DNA from: Methylobacter sp.
GTDB taxonomy: Bacteria; Pseudomonadota; Gammaproteobacteria; Methylococcales; Methylomonadaceae
Length of the DNA: 7,185 bases
Direction of reading: 5' to 3'
Assembly: GCA_028714995.1 (NCBI GenBank)
Contig: JAQTLI010000140.1
Span: forward strand, 1-7,185
Each line of letters starts with the position of its first letter. Positions within the stretch are counted from its first letter, which is position 1. This document shows positions 6,639 through 7,185 of the stretch, piece after piece. Position numbers and translations under genes: made by a program. The notes beneath the pieces were generated by a model. The model had not been told where the DNA came from. It saw nothing but the letters and a program-made list of their open reading frames with translations, and searched no databases.

Positions 6639-7185
6639 GTGAAAAAACACCATAAGATTCTTATTGCACTGGTGCTACTGGTCACACTATTTATTGCAGC
6701 ACTCATGGCGTGGCGGCATTATTCTGTTGTTGCCCCTAGTATCAGGATTGGCGTACTGCACTCGCTTACCGGCACTATGGCGGTGAGCGAAAAGCCGCTG
6801 GTGGATGCGATGCGCCTGGCTGTGGAAGAGGTTAACGTTCAGGGCGGGCTGCTAGGTCGTCCGGTGGAAATGGTGGTGGCTGATGGAAAATCCGACCCGA
6901 ACGTTTTTGCCGCCGAAGCGGAGCGGTTGATTGAAAAAGAGAAAGTCAGCGTCCTGTTTGGCTGCTGGACCTCAGCCTGCCGCAAGGCAGTGAAGACAGT
7001 GGTCGAAAAGCATCAGCATCTGCTGTTTTATCCCTTGCAGTACGAAGGCATGGAACAGTCCCCCAACATCATTTATACGGGAGCCGCACCCAACCAGCAG
7101 ATCATTCCGGCCGTAAACTGGGCGCTGGCGCAACTGGGCAAGCGTGTTTATCTGGTAGGGTCGGATTATGTGTTCCCGCGTATGG
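6639..7185 (+). CDS. UrtA-like periplasmic binding protein (Peripla_BP_5 type), N-terminal 182 residues
   Basis: The frame opens with GTG at 6639, 3 bases after the receiver stop, and runs off the window. The N-terminus has a basic stretch (KKHHK) and a hydrophobic helix at about 7-25, without a lipobox and with no clear signal peptidase site, so it may be an uncleaved anchor. From about residue 35 it matches the urea/short-chain amide binding family: IRIGVLHSLTGTMAVSE, FGCWTSACRKAV (Gly108 onward), YPLQYEG (131-137), YTGAAPNQQI (146 onward) and GSDYVFPR (174-181). These are landmarks of UrtA and relatives such as FmdD and AmiC. It could be the substrate-binding protein of an ABC importer. 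Alternatively, given the kinase and receiver just upstream, it could be the periplasmic sensor part of a signalling protein whose remainder lies beyond the window. The GTG start is favoured by the basic N-terminus and the close spacing. Confidence 0.85.
   Translation, partial: MKKHHKILIALVLLVTLFIAALMAWRHYSVVAPSIRIGVLHSLTGTMAVSEKPLVDAMRLAVEEVNVQGGLLGRPVEMVVADGKSDPNVFAAEAERLIEKEKVSVLFGCWTSACRKAVKTVVEKHQHLLFYPLQYEGMEQSPNIIYTGAAPNQQIIPAVNWALAQLGKRVYLVGSDYVFPRM

Overview
The window reads as a fragment of a gammaproteobacterial chromosome. It is gene-dense with moderate GC, and every gene I can support lies on the plus strand. The DUF58-TgpA pair, the multi-PAS hybrid kinase and the UrtA-like periplasmic protein are all compatible with an environmental gammaproteobacterium, possibly a methanotroph relative. 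That placement is inference, because the window holds no rRNA or other taxonomic marker.

Layout. Positions 1-645 hold the C-terminal part of a DUF58 protein that begins outside the window. Positions 650-2623 hold a complete TgpA-type membrane transglutaminase with its Cys-His-Asp triad intact; these two genes form a tight operon. Positions 2624-3167 are a roughly 540-base gap with several short inverted repeats and no gene I trust. Positions 3168-6248 encode a large soluble hybrid histidine kinase: REC-REC-PAS-LOV-PAS-PAS-HisKA-HATPase. Positions 6232-6635 hold a receiver domain broken into two overlapping reading frames. Positions 6639-7185 hold the start of a membrane-anchored or exported UrtA-type periplasmic binding protein that runs off the window.

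How the parts may work together. The second half looks like one signalling operon: kinase, receiver and periplasmic binding protein are packed with overlaps or a 3-base gap. The second PAS domain of the kinase carries the LOV photoreceptor signature. Its flavin-adduct cysteine and flavin-contacting asparagines sit at exactly the spacing of phototropin LOV2, but serine replaces the conserved signal-relaying glutamine. The C-terminal receiver appears once to have been fused to the kinase. It is now separated by a stop codon and an apparent one-base insertion near 6276, then split again by an apparent one-base loss at 6483. All its catalytic residues survive, and the second split forms an ATGA stop/start overlap. 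The most notable elements are the LOV variant and the split receiver. Whether the split is real or a sequencing or assembly error cannot be decided from one sequence.
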